Part shown: positions 54,502 through 63,800 of the stretch, in pieces
Layout: each line of letters opens with the position of its first letter
How positions within the stretch are numbered: the first letter of the stretch is position 1
NCBI RefSeq assembly: GCF_003584125.1
Contig: NZ_QXFL01000001.1
Coordinates: forward strand, 496,001-560,000
Reading direction: 5' to 3'
DNA length: 64,000 bases
Source: Aurantiacibacter zhengii
GTDB lineage: Bacteria; Pseudomonadota; Alphaproteobacteria; Sphingomonadales; Sphingomonadaceae
Notes under the pieces: model-generated
The model's database searches: none
The model's input: the letters and a program-made list of their open reading frames with translations, nothing else
What the model was told of the DNA's origin: nothing
Made by a program: the position numbers and the translations under genes

Positions 54502-55035
54502 ATGTCGTCGCGCCGCCTTTTCGTTGCCCTTCGTCCGCCCGAACACGTGGCCGAGGCCTTGCTCGACACGATGGAAGGCCTGCCCGGTGCGAGGTGGCAG
54601 GATGCCGACAATCTGCACGTCACCTTGCGCTTTGTGGGAGAGGTCGATCGCCACATGGCATCCGACCTTACCGCCGCACTGGAAAGCGTGCTGTTTGTCC
54701 CCTTCCCCCTGCACATAACCGGCGTCGGCCATTTCGAGGGAAAAGGTCGTGCCCGTTCGATCTGGGCACGCGTGGCGCCCAGCGCGGAACTGGACCTGCT
54801 GCAGATGCGCGTGGAAATGGCCTGCCGCCGCGCCGGGCTGGCGCCCGAGACCCGCAGGTTCACCCCGCACATCACGCTCGCCCGGCTGAACAGCGGCAGC
54901 GCGCCCATTGGCGATTGGCTTCATGCGAATGGCGCGCTAAGCCTCGGTCCATGGCAAGTCGATGGCTTTTCGCTGTTTGAAAGTGACCTGACACCCAACG
55001 GTGCGCTCTATTCGGAAATTACGAAGTTTCAGTGA
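54502..55035 (+). CDS. thpR: RNA 2',3'-cyclic phosphodiesterase (2'-5' RNA ligase family)
   Basis: The 177-residue protein has the two HxTx motifs of the 2H phosphoesterase family, HVTLRF (His39) and HITLAR (about residue 124), and the start MSSRRLFVALRPPEHVAEAL typical of ThpR. It opens 2',3'-cyclic phosphates on RNA ends. ATG 54502 matches the family start; 50 open codons upstream are not conserved. It stands alone between the adhesin and lysozyme genes. Confidence 0.93.
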   Translation: MSSRRLFVALRPPEHVAEALLDTMEGLPGARWQDADNLHVTLRFVGEVDRHMASDLTAALESVLFVPFPLHITGVGHFEGKGRARSIWARVAPSAELDLLQMRVEMACRRAGLAPETRRFTPHITLARLNSGSAPIGDWLHANGALSLGPWQVDGFSLFESDLTPNGALYSEITKFQ

Positions 55036-55240
55036 GTTGCGCCATACATTTCGAAAGTTTCGCGGACGGTCATGTTGGCGAAACGCGGTCTTTAGCAACT
55101 TGCGAAGCGTGGGCCTGATCGGATGAACCGTGGACCGAAAGCGCCGCCGGTCCGTTGATTGGGTGAAACGATACACGGCAACCGCCGCCCGCTTTACTTT
55201 TACGACCTGCGCCGGTTGCCACAGGCACAACAGGATTCGC

Positions 55241-56161
55241 ATGTCGAACACCGCACCGAGCGAGAACCCCATTAACGCACAGGCCATTGCCGCGCATGCC
55301 CCGCGGCAAAACCCGCGCGATGGTTCAACCCATCCACCCAGACCCGCACGAAGCAAAAGTGTTGCCACCCCCTCGCCGTCCAGTAAATCGGACGCGAGCA
55401 AGGAATTGCAGCCCGCACTTAGCTGGATGCGCGGCCAGATGGTGCGCGAATTTGTCAAGCGGATGCGCCGCAAGTATCGCGCCGCAAAAGGTGATGACCT
55501 GCGCGGCCGGATGCGCAAGCGCAAGACGGCGCTGGCAATGTCCGCCGCCGTGATGGGCTTCAGTACAGGCGCTGTCGATATTTCGCACTTCGATCCGCAG
55601 TACCAGATCAGCTTCGAGGATATCGATCCGACCCAGACCCGCGTTCACGCCCTACAGCTGAAAGTGAGCGACACGCTGAAGGAAGCATTGGCGGAAGAAG
55701 AGGGCGTTCGCCTCACCGTCTACCGTGACGTTGCAGGCTATCCTACCGTCGGCGTCGGCCACCTGGTACGACCGAGCGACGGCTTGAGGGTCGGCGACCG
55801 CATTACATACGATCAGGCGCTGCACTTCCTTGAAGCCGACCTGCGCAAGGCTGAAAGCGGCGTAAAGCGTCTCGTCGGCGACTTGCCGTTGTACCAGCAT
55901 GAGTTTGATGCCCTGGTTGACCTCGTCTACAACGTCGGCGAAGGCAACGTGTCGGAAAGGCGCAGCCCCGGCCTCAACGCCGCGATTCAGACCGCCAATT
56001 ATGACGGAATGGCGGACGAATTGAATTACACCACAGCCGGTGGCCAGGTCGCCCGGGGGCTCGAAATTCGGTCCGAACGTCGCCAGTCGATTTTCATGAA
56101 CGCCGCCTATGAAGATCCGCGCGCTATCGAGGTAGATACCCGTGGCCGTGCGAGCATCTGA
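55241..56161 (+). CDS. Membrane-anchored GH24 lysozyme (phage-type muramidase)
   Basis: The 306-residue protein has about 60 disordered Pro/Ser-rich residues, a basic helix (VREFVKRMRRKYRAAKG), one hydrophobic segment (ALAMSAAVMGFSTGAV, about 98-113) and a C-terminal lysozyme domain. The catalytic triad of GH24 is visible: Glu in EEEGVRLTVYRDVAGYPTVG with the Asp and Thr at the usual spacing, then GVGHLV. It cuts peptidoglycan, probably as a type II membrane protein facing the periplasm. There are no phage genes nearby, so it seems domesticated. AGGA precedes ATG 55241. Confidence 0.88.
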   Translation: MSNTAPSENPINAQAIAAHAPRQNPRDGSTHPPRPARSKSVATPSPSSKSDASKELQPALSWMRGQMVREFVKRMRRKYRAAKGDDLRGRMRKRKTALAMSAAVMGFSTGAVDISHFDPQYQISFEDIDPTQTRVHALQLKVSDTLKEALAEEEGVRLTVYRDVAGYPTVGVGHLVRPSDGLRVGDRITYDQALHFLEADLRKAESGVKRLVGDLPLYQHEFDALVDLVYNVGEGNVSERRSPGLNAAIQTANYDGMADELNYTTAGGQVARGLEIRSERRQSIFMNAAYEDPRAIEVDTRGRASI

Positions 56162-56204
56162 TCACAGGCTTGAACCAACACTTTCGAACGGCCATTTGCC
56201 AGCC

Positions 56205-56897
56205 ATGACGCACCGTCAGTCCAACAGAATTGCAAGACCCGCCCCGGCCCGTATCGTTGCCGCGCTGGCGGGTCTTGTGCTGCCTGCGTCCGCCCTGCTG
56301 GCAGCGTGTTCGGCACAGGAAGGGCCACCCGTCGACGCATCCGGCGAAATCGGTGGTAACTTCGATATCCCCGCAGAGGCGGGCACGGCCGTCGTCCGCG
56401 CAGGGGAGGACCGCGATTGCCTGGTCGTCGTATGGGAACAGCAGGCCGCGCCGGACCGTGAATTCGACCGCGCGAACGACCTTGCCGAGGGCGGGCTGAT
56501 ATCCTGCGCGACCGGCACCAGCGCCAGCCAGTACGAAGCGACCCTTTCGGCCCTGCGCGATGCCGCCGCGCGTGACAGCCGCGAGGAATTGCTGGGCGCA
56601 CTGGACGTACCGCTGCTGTACATCGATGCCGAGGGCAACCGCCGCGACCTGCGCGAAACCGATTTCGCCAGCCGCGACTTTGCCGAGGTGTTCTCGCCCG
56701 AAATGCTTGCGCTGATGCGCGGGCTCGACCTTGGTGACATGACCGTAGTGCCCGACCAGGGCGGCTTCTTCCAGCTCGGCGCGCTCTGGCTCCGTCCCGG
56801 GGAACCGGGCGGCAGGCCGCGCATCGTGACAATCAATCGGCAGGCGCTGTCGGAAGCGGCTAGAGCTTCCATTGAACAGGCGGAAACCTCGTCCTGA
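56205..56897 (+). CDS. Hypothetical lipoprotein
   Basis: The 230-residue product has a signal peptide with lipobox (LPASALLAAC, cysteine at about residue 35). The mature part has EDRDCLVVVWEQQAAPDREF, then GGLISCATGTSASQYEAT, so a Cys pair could form a disulfide, and a C-terminal WLRPGEPGGRPRIVTINRQ. I recognise no family. It is 43 bases after the lysozyme gene on the same strand and may share its transcript. Confidence 0.75.
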   Translation: MTHRQSNRIARPAPARIVAALAGLVLPASALLAACSAQEGPPVDASGEIGGNFDIPAEAGTAVVRAGEDRDCLVVVWEQQAAPDREFDRANDLAEGGLISCATGTSASQYEATLSALRDAAARDSREELLGALDVPLLYIDAEGNRRDLRETDFASRDFAEVFSPEMLALMRGLDLGDMTVVPDQGGFFQLGALWLRPGEPGGRPRIVTINRQALSEAARASIEQAETSS

Positions 56898-57016
56898 CGA
56901 GTGCGTTCAGGCTCTTGGCAGGTTCAATCTGTAGGACTATGCGCCAAGTTTCACTCGAAACAACAGGGCCCGGCCATCCGGCGGGCTGCATAATTTCAAA
57001 AGGAAGAGACGCCCGA

Positions 57017-59233
57017 ATGCGCAAGAGCACCCTTCTCGCCACCACCATGATCGCCGCGCTTGCCAGCGCCTGCACAACGATGGACAACGGCGACATGACC
57101 TCCACAGATGTCCTGCCCGGCACCGCCGAGTACAACCCGCAGATCCCCGAAGCGACCAGCGTTTTCGCAGAGCCTTCTCCGCTGTTCATGCACGCCCCGC
57201 AGTTCGACCGCGTGTCGGACGGCGACTGGCAGGGCATCATTGAGGAAGCGATCGCCATTCAGCTGGCCGAGATGGAAGCGATTGCCGAGAACCCCAATCC
57301 GCCCACCTTCGACAACACGCTGGTGGCGATGCAGCGTTCGGGCCAGGTTTTCTCGCGCAGCTACGGCGCGTTCAGCCAGATCGTTTCCGCGAACATCAAC
57401 GATACCATCGCAACCACGGACGAGGAACTCGCCCCGCAGGTCGCCGCGATGACCGACAGCATCTATCTGAACCCGGAACTGTTTGCCCGTGTGAAGGCGG
57501 TTTACGACAACCGCGCCGCGATGAGCATGACGCCGGAAGATGCCATGCTGCTGGAAACCACCTACAACGAGTTCGTTCACCGCGGGGCACTGCTGGGCGA
57601 TGCCGCGCAGACTGAGCTGCGCCAGATCAACGAGCGGCTGTCGTCGCTGTCCTCGCAGATTTCCCAGCGCATCACGACGGGGCAGAACAACGCCGCGATC
57701 TTCGTGGATGACCGGGCAATGCTGTCGGGCCTGTCGGACGGCCAGATCGAATCCGCCGCCGCTGCCGCTGCCGAAGCGGGCCATGAAGGCGAGTTCATGC
57801 TGAACGTCAGCAACACCACCGGCGTGCCGCAGCTCGCCCAGCTCGACAACCGCGATGTGCGCGAAATGCTGTACAAGGCGAGCATCGCCCGCAACCAGTC
57901 GGGCGAAGCGTCCACGCTACCGCTGATCCAGGAAGTGATCGCGCTGCGCAATCGCCGCGCCCAGCTGTTCGGAGAGCCGAGCCACGCTGCCTGGCAGATG
58001 TACGATCGCATGGTGTCCGATCCGGATGCCGCCATCGGCTTCATGGAAGAGATGGTCCCCGCCCTGCGCGCCACGCAGGAGCGCGAAGCTGCCGTTCTGC
58101 AGGCCCGCCTGGAGGAAGACGGCGAAACCTTTACGCTCGCCCCTTGGGATTGGCAGTATTACGCCAGCAAGGTTCGTGCGGAGCGCTACGCCCTCGATAA
58201 CGAGGAGATCAAGCAGTATTTCGTGGTCGATAACGTGCTGGAAGACGGCGTGTTCTACATGGCCGAGCAGCTTTACGGCCTGACCTTCGAAGAACGCACC
58301 GACATCCCAACCTATCACCCCGACGTGAAGGTCTACACGGTCTTCCACGATGGTGAGGAACAGGCATTGTTCTACTTCGATCCGTTCCAGCGCGAGAGCA
58401 AGCGCGGCGGGGCGTGGATGAGCAACTTCGTCGAGCAGAGCCATTTGCTGGGCCTGAAGCCGGTCATCACCAACACGCTGAACATCGCCCCGCCCGCCGC
58501 CGGCCAGCCGGCTCTGGCAACCTGGGACGATGTCACCACGATGTTCCACGAATTCGGCCACGCGCTGCACGGCATCTTTGCCGACCAGCAGTACCCGGCA
58601 CTTTCGGGCACCAACACCGCGCGCGACTGGGTAGAATTCCCCAGCCAGTTCCACGAAAACTTCGCCGCGCTTCCCGAAGTGCTGCAACGCTACGCCCGTC
58701 ATAACGAGACCGGCGAAGTGATCCCGGCGGAGCTGGTGCAGGCCATCGACCGTGCGAGCAAGTTCAACCAGGGCCACAGCTTCGGCGAGATCATCGCCGC
58801 CTCGCTGCTGGACATGGAATGGCACTCGCTCGACCCGGACCAGCCCGCGCCGACCGACGTGATGGCCTTCGAAGGCGAAGCCCTTGAACGCATCGGCCTG
58901 CGCAGCGACCTGGTGCCGCCGCGCTACCGCACGCCGTACTTCCGTCACATCTTCGAACACGGCTATGATGCAGGCTACTACGCCTACACGTGGACCGAGA
59001 TGCTGCACCACGATGCCTACAGCTACGTGGCGGCCAATGGCGGCATGACCCGCGAGATGGGCGACCACATCGTGAACACCTTCCTGGGCCAGGGTCATTC
59101 CAAGACCTACGAGCAGATGTTCCGCGACTTCACCGGCCGTGACCCGCGTGTCGAGCCGCTGCTGGAAGCACGCGGCCTGATCCCGGAAGATGACGATGTC
59201 GACGGCGTCGATGGTGCAGAAGGCGCTGTCTAA
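57017..59233 (+). CDS. dcp: M3-family peptidyl-dipeptidase (Dcp-like) lipoprotein
   Basis: The 738-residue protein starts MRKSTLLATTMIAALASACT, a lipoprotein signal peptide with lipobox ASAC. The M3 zinc site HEFGHALHG is at about residue 510, followed by FVEFPSQFHEN-type sequence (here VEFPSQFHENFA), which gives the third ligand region. Dcp removes C-terminal dipeptides. The lipid anchor suggests a periplasmic form, while E. coli Dcp is cytosolic. A GGAAGAG sequence lies before ATG 57017. It ends at a bidirectional hairpin facing the btu operon. Confidence 0.93.
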   Translation: MRKSTLLATTMIAALASACTTMDNGDMTSTDVLPGTAEYNPQIPEATSVFAEPSPLFMHAPQFDRVSDGDWQGIIEEAIAIQLAEMEAIAENPNPPTFDNTLVAMQRSGQVFSRSYGAFSQIVSANINDTIATTDEELAPQVAAMTDSIYLNPELFARVKAVYDNRAAMSMTPEDAMLLETTYNEFVHRGALLGDAAQTELRQINERLSSLSSQISQRITTGQNNAAIFVDDRAMLSGLSDGQIESAAAAAAEAGHEGEFMLNVSNTTGVPQLAQLDNRDVREMLYKASIARNQSGEASTLPLIQEVIALRNRRAQLFGEPSHAAWQMYDRMVSDPDAAIGFMEEMVPALRATQEREAAVLQARLEEDGETFTLAPWDWQYYASKVRAERYALDNEEIKQYFVVDNVLEDGVFYMAEQLYGLTFEERTDIPTYHPDVKVYTVFHDGEEQALFYFDPFQRESKRGGAWMSNFVEQSHLLGLKPVITNTLNIAPPAAGQPALATWDDVTTMFHEFGHALHGIFADQQYPALSGTNTARDWVEFPSQFHENFAALPEVLQRYARHNETGEVIPAELVQAIDRASKFNQGHSFGEIIAASLLDMEWHSLDPDQPAPTDVMAFEGEALERIGLRSDLVPPRYRTPYFRHIFEHGYDAGYYAYTWTEMLHHDAYSYVAANGGMTREMGDHIVNTFLGQGHSKTYEQMFRDFTGRDPRVEPLLEARGLIPEDDDVDGVDGAEGAV

Positions 59234-59242
59234 CTGAATGTC

Positions 59243-59267
59243 GGGAGGGAGATTTGTTCTCCCTCCC
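59243..59267. terminator. Bidirectional hairpin between dcp and btu operon
   Basis: GGGAGGGAGA pairs perfectly with TCTCCCTCCC across a five-base loop. It stands between two convergent genes. No long T tract follows, so it may be a weaker terminator or act in both directions. Confidence 0.65.
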
Positions 59268-59296
59268 CCGTTCGCCCTGATAGACGGGGACGTGGC

Positions 59297-60025
59297 TCAG
59301 TCCTGCGTGACCAGAGCGCGCTGGCCCGGTTCACCCAGCCAGCGTGCTTTCACGCCCCAGACTTCATGAATGATATCTAGCGACAGCGCCTCCTCGGGGG
59401 CGCTGTCTGCTTTCAGGCGTCCTGAATCCAGCACCAGCACACGGTTTGCGTGGTTCATCGCCAAGGCGAGGTCATGCACCACCAGCACCACGCCAACGCC
59501 GCTGTCGGCCTGCGCGCGCAGCACTTTCAGCAGGCCGAGCTGGTGCGAGAGATCCAGCGCGGCGAGAGGTTCGTCGGCTAATATCCATCGCGGTTCGCCG
59601 GCGAGCACCCGTGCGAGCAGGGCGCGGGCCTTCTCGCCGCCCGACAGGGTGGAAACCGGGCGCGTGGCAAAGTCCGACATGGCGGTTGCGGCCATCGCGT
59701 TGGCGACGGCGAACTTGCCCTGGTCACCGTGCGGCAGGCGGCCCAGCGCCACGAGATTGGCGACCGACACATCCCATGCGACTTCGCCCGATTGCGGCAG
59801 GTAGCCGATGGCCTTGGCGCGGTCTCGCGGCGGCAGGGCGGAAAGCACGGTACCTTCCAGCAGGACTTCGCCCTTGTCGGCAGGCAGCAGGCCCGCCAGC
59901 GCCGAAAGCAGGGTGGATTTGCCCGCACCGTTCGGACCGCAGATGGCGGTGATCTCGCCGCGATGCAGCGCAGTGGTGACGCTGTCCAGCCGGTCGGCAA
60001 TGGCGATTGCACGTGTTTCCAGCAT
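59297..60025 (-). CDS. btuD: Cobalamin ABC transporter ATP-binding protein
   Basis: The 242-residue protein has Walker A CGPNGAGKSTLL, the signature TLSGGEKARALLARVLAGEP, Walker B WILADEPLAALDLSHQ and the H-loop VVLVVHDLALAMNHA, so it is the ATPase of a FecE/BtuD-type importer. ATG 60025 overlaps the btuC stop codon (TGATG); a GTG at 60028 is an equal alternative. It is the last gene of the btuB-F-C-D operon under the cobalamin riboswitch, which gives the substrate. Confidence 0.92.
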   Translation of the reverse strand: MLETRAIAIADRLDSVTTALHRGEITAICGPNGAGKSTLLSALAGLLPADKGEVLLEGTVLSALPPRDRAKAIGYLPQSGEVAWDVSVANLVALGRLPHGDQGKFAVANAMAATAMSDFATRPVSTLSGGEKARALLARVLAGEPRWILADEPLAALDLSHQLGLLKVLRAQADSGVGVVLVVHDLALAMNHANRVLVLDSGRLKADSAPEEALSLDIIHEVWGVKARWLGEPGQRALVTQD

Positions 60026-60984
60026 CACGCCGCCCTCCGCATGCGCAGCAGCAGCATCAGGAAGAACGGCGCGCCGATCAGCGAAAGCGCGATGCCGAGG
60101 CGCAGTTCGGTCACCAGCGGCAGGATACGCACCACCACGTCCGCCACCAGCACGAGCAATGCTCCCGCCAGCGCGCTCGGCACGATCAGGCTGGATGGAC
60201 GCTTGTCGGTAAGCGGGCGGACAAGGTGCGGCACGATCAGGCCGACGAAACCGATGATCCCGGCCACCGCGACGCCGCTGCCCACGGTCAGCCCGGTGCC
60301 CACCACCAGCAGCGCCATCAGGCGGCCGGGGGATACACCCAGCGACCGCGCCGCAGGCTCGCCCAGGGTCATCGCGTCAAGATCGCGGCCCGCCAGCCAC
60401 AGCGCGGCAAGGCCCGCCAGCGTCAATGGTGCGGCCAGCATGACGTCGGCCCAGCTGCGGTCCGTCAGCGCGCCCATAAGCCAGGTAACGATGCTGCTCA
60501 TGGCAAAGGCGTTGGGCGCAAGGCTGATCGCGAGCGACGTGAGCGCGCCCGCCAGGCTGGCGATCATCATGCCCGCCAGCGTGAAGAGCGCGATGCCGTG
60601 CGCCGGGTTCGCCGTGCGCCCGGCAATCAGCGCCAGCAAGGCCATCGCCCCGCCCGCGCCAACAAGGGCGAACAGCGGCAACAGAATCGCACTGCCCACA
60701 CCGATATACAGCGCGATCACCGCACCCAGCGCCGCGCCGGGAGCGATGCCGAAAAGTCCGGGGTCGGCCAGCGGATTACGCAGGTATCCCTGCATCGCCG
60801 CGCCCGCCGCGCCCAGCCCCGCGCCGATCACCACTGCGAGGACCGCACGCGGCATGCGCAGTTCCATCAGGATGGGAACCGCATTGGGTGTCACATCAGG
60901 ATCGACCCATATGCGGCCCGCCAGCAGAGACAGAGGAACAGCAATCGCCACCAGCGCGGCGAAGATCAGGCTCGCGCGGTTCAT
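60025..60984 (-). CDS. btuC: Cobalamin ABC transporter permease (FecCD family)
   Basis: The 319-residue protein has about nine to ten membrane segments and the FecCD signatures RMPRAVLAVVIGAGLGAAGA, GYLRNPLADPGLFGI and GFVGLIVPHLVRPL. It forms the inner-membrane channel for vitamin B12 uptake. ATG 60984 overlaps the btuF stop (ATGA), and its own stop overlaps btuD, so the transport genes are translationally coupled. Confidence 0.93.
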   Translation of the reverse strand: MNRASLIFAALVAIAVPLSLLAGRIWVDPDVTPNAVPILMELRMPRAVLAVVIGAGLGAAGAAMQGYLRNPLADPGLFGIAPGAALGAVIALYIGVGSAILLPLFALVGAGGAMALLALIAGRTANPAHGIALFTLAGMMIASLAGALTSLAISLAPNAFAMSSIVTWLMGALTDRSWADVMLAAPLTLAGLAALWLAGRDLDAMTLGEPAARSLGVSPGRLMALLVVGTGLTVGSGVAVAGIIGFVGLIVPHLVRPLTDKRPSSLIVPSALAGALLVLVADVVVRILPLVTELRLGIALSLIGAPFFLMLLLRMRRAA

Positions 60985-61844
60985 GGCACCTGCCGCCTGA
61001 TCTCGGTCAACCGCGCAAGGGCGCGCGGGATGGTGGGCCCACCGCAATAAAGCAATGAGGAGGGAAGGTCGTAATGGGCGACGCTGCGGGTCATGGCCGG
61101 ATGATTGAAAGCGATCTCGTCCCCTGCCGTGATGACCACCTGCGGTGGATCGGCCAGCACGTTCTCCAGCGGCAGGTAGGCCCCCTGTCCCAGTCCGCGC
61201 GCGGCAGAAAGGCTGGCAAAGCCGCTGTGTTCCAGCAGCGCATTGGCGAGCGACCCTTCACCGCCCACGATGCCGCCCTGCTGCCAGAGCAGCGCTGTGA
61301 CAGGCTCTCCCTGCCAGGCAAGACTTTCCCAGCTTGCGGCGATTTCGTCGGAAAGGCGCTTTGCCTCGACGCTGTTGCCGGTCGCTTCGCCCAGCAGGTC
61401 GATCTGTGCAAGGCTGTCTTCCAGCGTGCTGGAAATGCCGATGGTGACGACATCGATACCGGCCTGCTCCAGCGCCCGGCGGGTGGACGGCTGGATAAAG
61501 ATATCGGCCACCACAACGTCTGGCGCCAGGGCCAGCACTTCCTCTGCCGTGCCACCGGTACTGGCGAACTGCGCCGCCTGCTCTGGCAGCATGGAACTTG
61601 CCTGCGGATCGTGGCTGTAGTGAGAAATGGCCAGCAATTGCCCCTGCGCAGCGATTTCCGCGAGGATGGCGTCGGCGCAGGGGTTCAGGCTGACAATGCT
61701 GGGACGATCGGTTTCGGAGTGCGGGTTTGCACTCCCGCAGCCGCTCACCGTCATCCCGGCGCAGGCCGGAATCCAGAGCCACCAGCGTGAAGCCAGCCCG
61801 GATCCCGGCCTTCGCCGGAATGACGAAGGAAGCGAACCGCTCAA
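60981..61844 (-). CDS. btuF: Cobalamin-binding lipoprotein BtuF with repeat-encoded N-terminus
   Basis: The mature domain has PSIVSLNPCADAILAEIAAQ and VVVADIFIQPSTRRALEQAG, a class III substrate-binding fold of the BtuF/FepB kind. The likely start is TTG 61844, whose TTGA overlaps the btuB stop codon; it gives an n-region with RRR, a hydrophobic stretch SRWWLWIPACAGMTVSG and a lipobox VSGC (Cys36). Most of that signal peptide is encoded by a dispersed palindromic repeat (61749-61825). The only ATG, 61754, lies inside the repeat and would leave no signal peptide. Start choice is therefore uncertain, product is not. Confidence 0.85.
   Translation of the reverse strand: MSGSLPSSFRRRPGSGLASRWWLWIPACAGMTVSGCGSANPHSETDRPSIVSLNPCADAILAEIAAQGQLLAISHYSHDPQASSMLPEQAAQFASTGGTAEEVLALAPDVVVADIFIQPSTRRALEQAGIDVVTIGISSTLEDSLAQIDLLGEATGNSVEAKRLSDEIAASWESLAWQGEPVTALLWQQGGIVGGEGSLANALLEHSGFASLSAARGLGQGAYLPLENVLADPPQVVITAGDEIAFNHPAMTRSVAHYDLPSSLLYCGGPTIPRALARLTEIRRQVP
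61749..61825. repeat. Dispersed palindromic repeat at the btuB/btuF junction
   Basis: A 26-base arm at 61749-61774 and its inverted copy at 61800-61825 (23 of 26 matching) flank a 25-base centre. Both arms carry the CCGG-rich core that encodes IPACAGMT-type and SFRRRPG-type peptides, a well-known dispersed element in alphaproteobacterial and other genomes. It covers the 5' part of the btuF frame. Confidence 0.85.
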
Positions 61845-63691
61845 AGCGCCAGCCGCGCCCCGATATGTGCGCCGGTGCCCGCCGTGCCGTACCCGGCAGC
61901 GGTCTGGTATTGCTCGTCCCACAGGTTTTCGACCCTGCCGAACAGTTGCACCTGCTCGCTTACCTGCCAGCTGCCGCGCAGGGTCATCACCTCGTAACCA
62001 CCCAAGCGCACCGTGTTCGCGGCATTGTCGAAGCTGGATGAGACCACGCGCAGGTCTGCGCCCAGCGTCACTGCTGCAATCGGCGAGAACTCCCCGGTGA
62101 AGGTCGCCGCATGGCGCGGGCGGCGGGCCAGCGCGAGGCCCGTTTCGCGGTTTTCGGCATCGGTCAGGGTATAGATCGCGCCCAGCGTCACACCGTCGGC
62201 AGGCCGCGCCCACAATTCCGCCTCCACGCCGCGCGCGCGGGTGCGGGTGATATTGTCGTATGTGCCGAACGGACGGTTGGTGCAGATACCGGTCGTCTCG
62301 CCAAAGCAACTGACAAACGCGATCTGGTTATCGGTATTGCGCTGGTACACGGTCACTGCGCCATAAACGCGCTGGCGGGACAGTGTCCGCTCACCGTAGG
62401 CCAGCCCAAGGTCGAAGCTGGTGCTCTGTTCGGGATCGAGCGACAGGTTGCCGTATTCGGAATGCAGCTGGTACAGGCTGGGCGCCTTGAACCCCTCCCC
62501 AATGCTGGCGCGCAGCCGCCATCCGGGGGACAGCTCGTAGCTGGCATCCGCACCGAAACTGACGGCCGTGCCGAAGTCGGCATGATCGTCCACCCGTGCG
62601 CCGATGTGGCCGGAGATGGCGTTGTATTCGATCCCCGCCTGGACATAGGCACCGGTACTGCGGGTATCCTCGCCTGTATCGAACAGGGTCGTGTAACGCG
62701 CCCACTCGTTCTCCGCCCCGAAATTCAGCAGCAGCGGGCCGATGGGCCGCCATTCGCCGCGCAGGTCCAGCCGGTCGGACTGGCCCTGGCTGGTGAATGT
62801 CTCCGCCCCGCTGCCATCCAGGTTGTCACGGTCGGTGTCCGAAAAACTGTATGCGGCAGAGACGAACAGCGCGCCGGTATCCAGCACTGCCCCGGCAGAG
62901 CCGGTCCACTGGCGGGTTTCCTGCACCTCGTCGGTATCGGCCAGCGTGAAGTTCGGCGCGGGGAATCCGTCCAGTTCCAGTTCGCCCTCGGCATAGCGGG
63001 TGCGGGCGAACAGTTCGAAGCGGTCGTTGAAATAGTAACGCGCATGCCCGTTCAGCGCCCACTGCTCGAAGCCATCGGCCTCGGTGCCTGATTCGGCGGC
63101 GGAAATCCCATCGGTGCTGAACCACGTGCCGGACAGGCCGAGGAAGCCGGTATCGGGATCGCTCAATCCGCCCGATACCACGGTGCTGACGGTGTCGCGT
63201 GCGCCGTATTCGGCGCTGGCGCGCAGACCGCTGGTCGCACGTGTGGAGGCAACGATCACGCCGCCAATCGCGTCCGAGCCCCAGATGGTGGAGTTGGAGC
63301 CGCGCAGGATCTCAAGCTTGTCCAGATCGAGCGCCAGCAGGTTGCCGAAATCGTATCCGCCGGTGGGTGCCGCAGGGTCCGACACGCGCACACCGTCGAT
63401 CACGGTCAGCACTTGTTCGGCCTCGCTACCGCGCAGGCGCACGCCGGTGAAGCTGCCGGTGCCGCCATTACGGGTGAAGGTGACGCCGGGCGCGCGTTCC
63501 AGCACGCGGGTCAGGTCCGCTCCCTGCACCGCCTCGATCTCGGCCTCGCCGATGACGGTTACGGCCTGGCCGGTATCTTCCACCTCGATACGCGTGCCGG
63601 TGGCGGTTACGGTGATGCTGGTCTCGTCCTGGGCGAACGCCGGACGCGCGAGAACAACGAGGGAAACGCCGAAAAACAGATATTTGTACAC
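61841..63691 (-). CDS. btuB: TonB-dependent vitamin B12 receptor
   Basis: The 616-residue protein has a signal peptide (YLFFGVSLVVLARPAFAQDE), a plug domain starting ITVTATGTRIEVEDTGQAVT with VLERAPGVTFTRNGGTGSFT and VRLRGSEAEQVLTVIDGVRV, and a 22-strand barrel ending VENLWDEQYQTAAGYGTAG to a terminal ARLAL. This is the BtuB branch of TonB receptors. The start is GTG 63691, preceded by GGAGG with four bases between; the longer frame upstream covers the riboswitch. First gene of the B12 operon, its stop overlapping btuF. Confidence 0.93.
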   Translation of the reverse strand: MYKYLFFGVSLVVLARPAFAQDETSITVTATGTRIEVEDTGQAVTVIGEAEIEAVQGADLTRVLERAPGVTFTRNGGTGSFTGVRLRGSEAEQVLTVIDGVRVSDPAAPTGGYDFGNLLALDLDKLEILRGSNSTIWGSDAIGGVIVASTRATSGLRASAEYGARDTVSTVVSGGLSDPDTGFLGLSGTWFSTDGISAAESGTEADGFEQWALNGHARYYFNDRFELFARTRYAEGELELDGFPAPNFTLADTDEVQETRQWTGSAGAVLDTGALFVSAAYSFSDTDRDNLDGSGAETFTSQGQSDRLDLRGEWRPIGPLLLNFGAENEWARYTTLFDTGEDTRSTGAYVQAGIEYNAISGHIGARVDDHADFGTAVSFGADASYELSPGWRLRASIGEGFKAPSLYQLHSEYGNLSLDPEQSTSFDLGLAYGERTLSRQRVYGAVTVYQRNTDNQIAFVSCFGETTGICTNRPFGTYDNITRTRARGVEAELWARPADGVTLGAIYTLTDAENRETGLALARRPRHAATFTGEFSPIAAVTLGADLRVVSSSFDNAANTVRLGGYEVMTLRGSWQVSEQVQLFGRVENLWDEQYQTAAGYGTAGTGAHIGARLAL

Positions 63692-63800
63692 AATTCCTCC
63701 ATCAAAAGCGAAACTGTCGCTTGTGACGGAGGGAGCGCGGAAATGCGCTCTCCCGCTGGCTTTCGGTACACCCCGCCCGATAGCGTAAGCGACCGTCTCA
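63692..63800 (-). promoter_or_regulatory. Expression platform between riboswitch and btuB
   Basis: This leader contains a hairpin pairing AGCGC with GCGCT and GGG with CCC (about 63732-63755 on the minus strand), just before the GGAGG of btuB. It could decide access to the ribosome site, so control is probably translational. This is inference from position. Confidence 0.5.
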
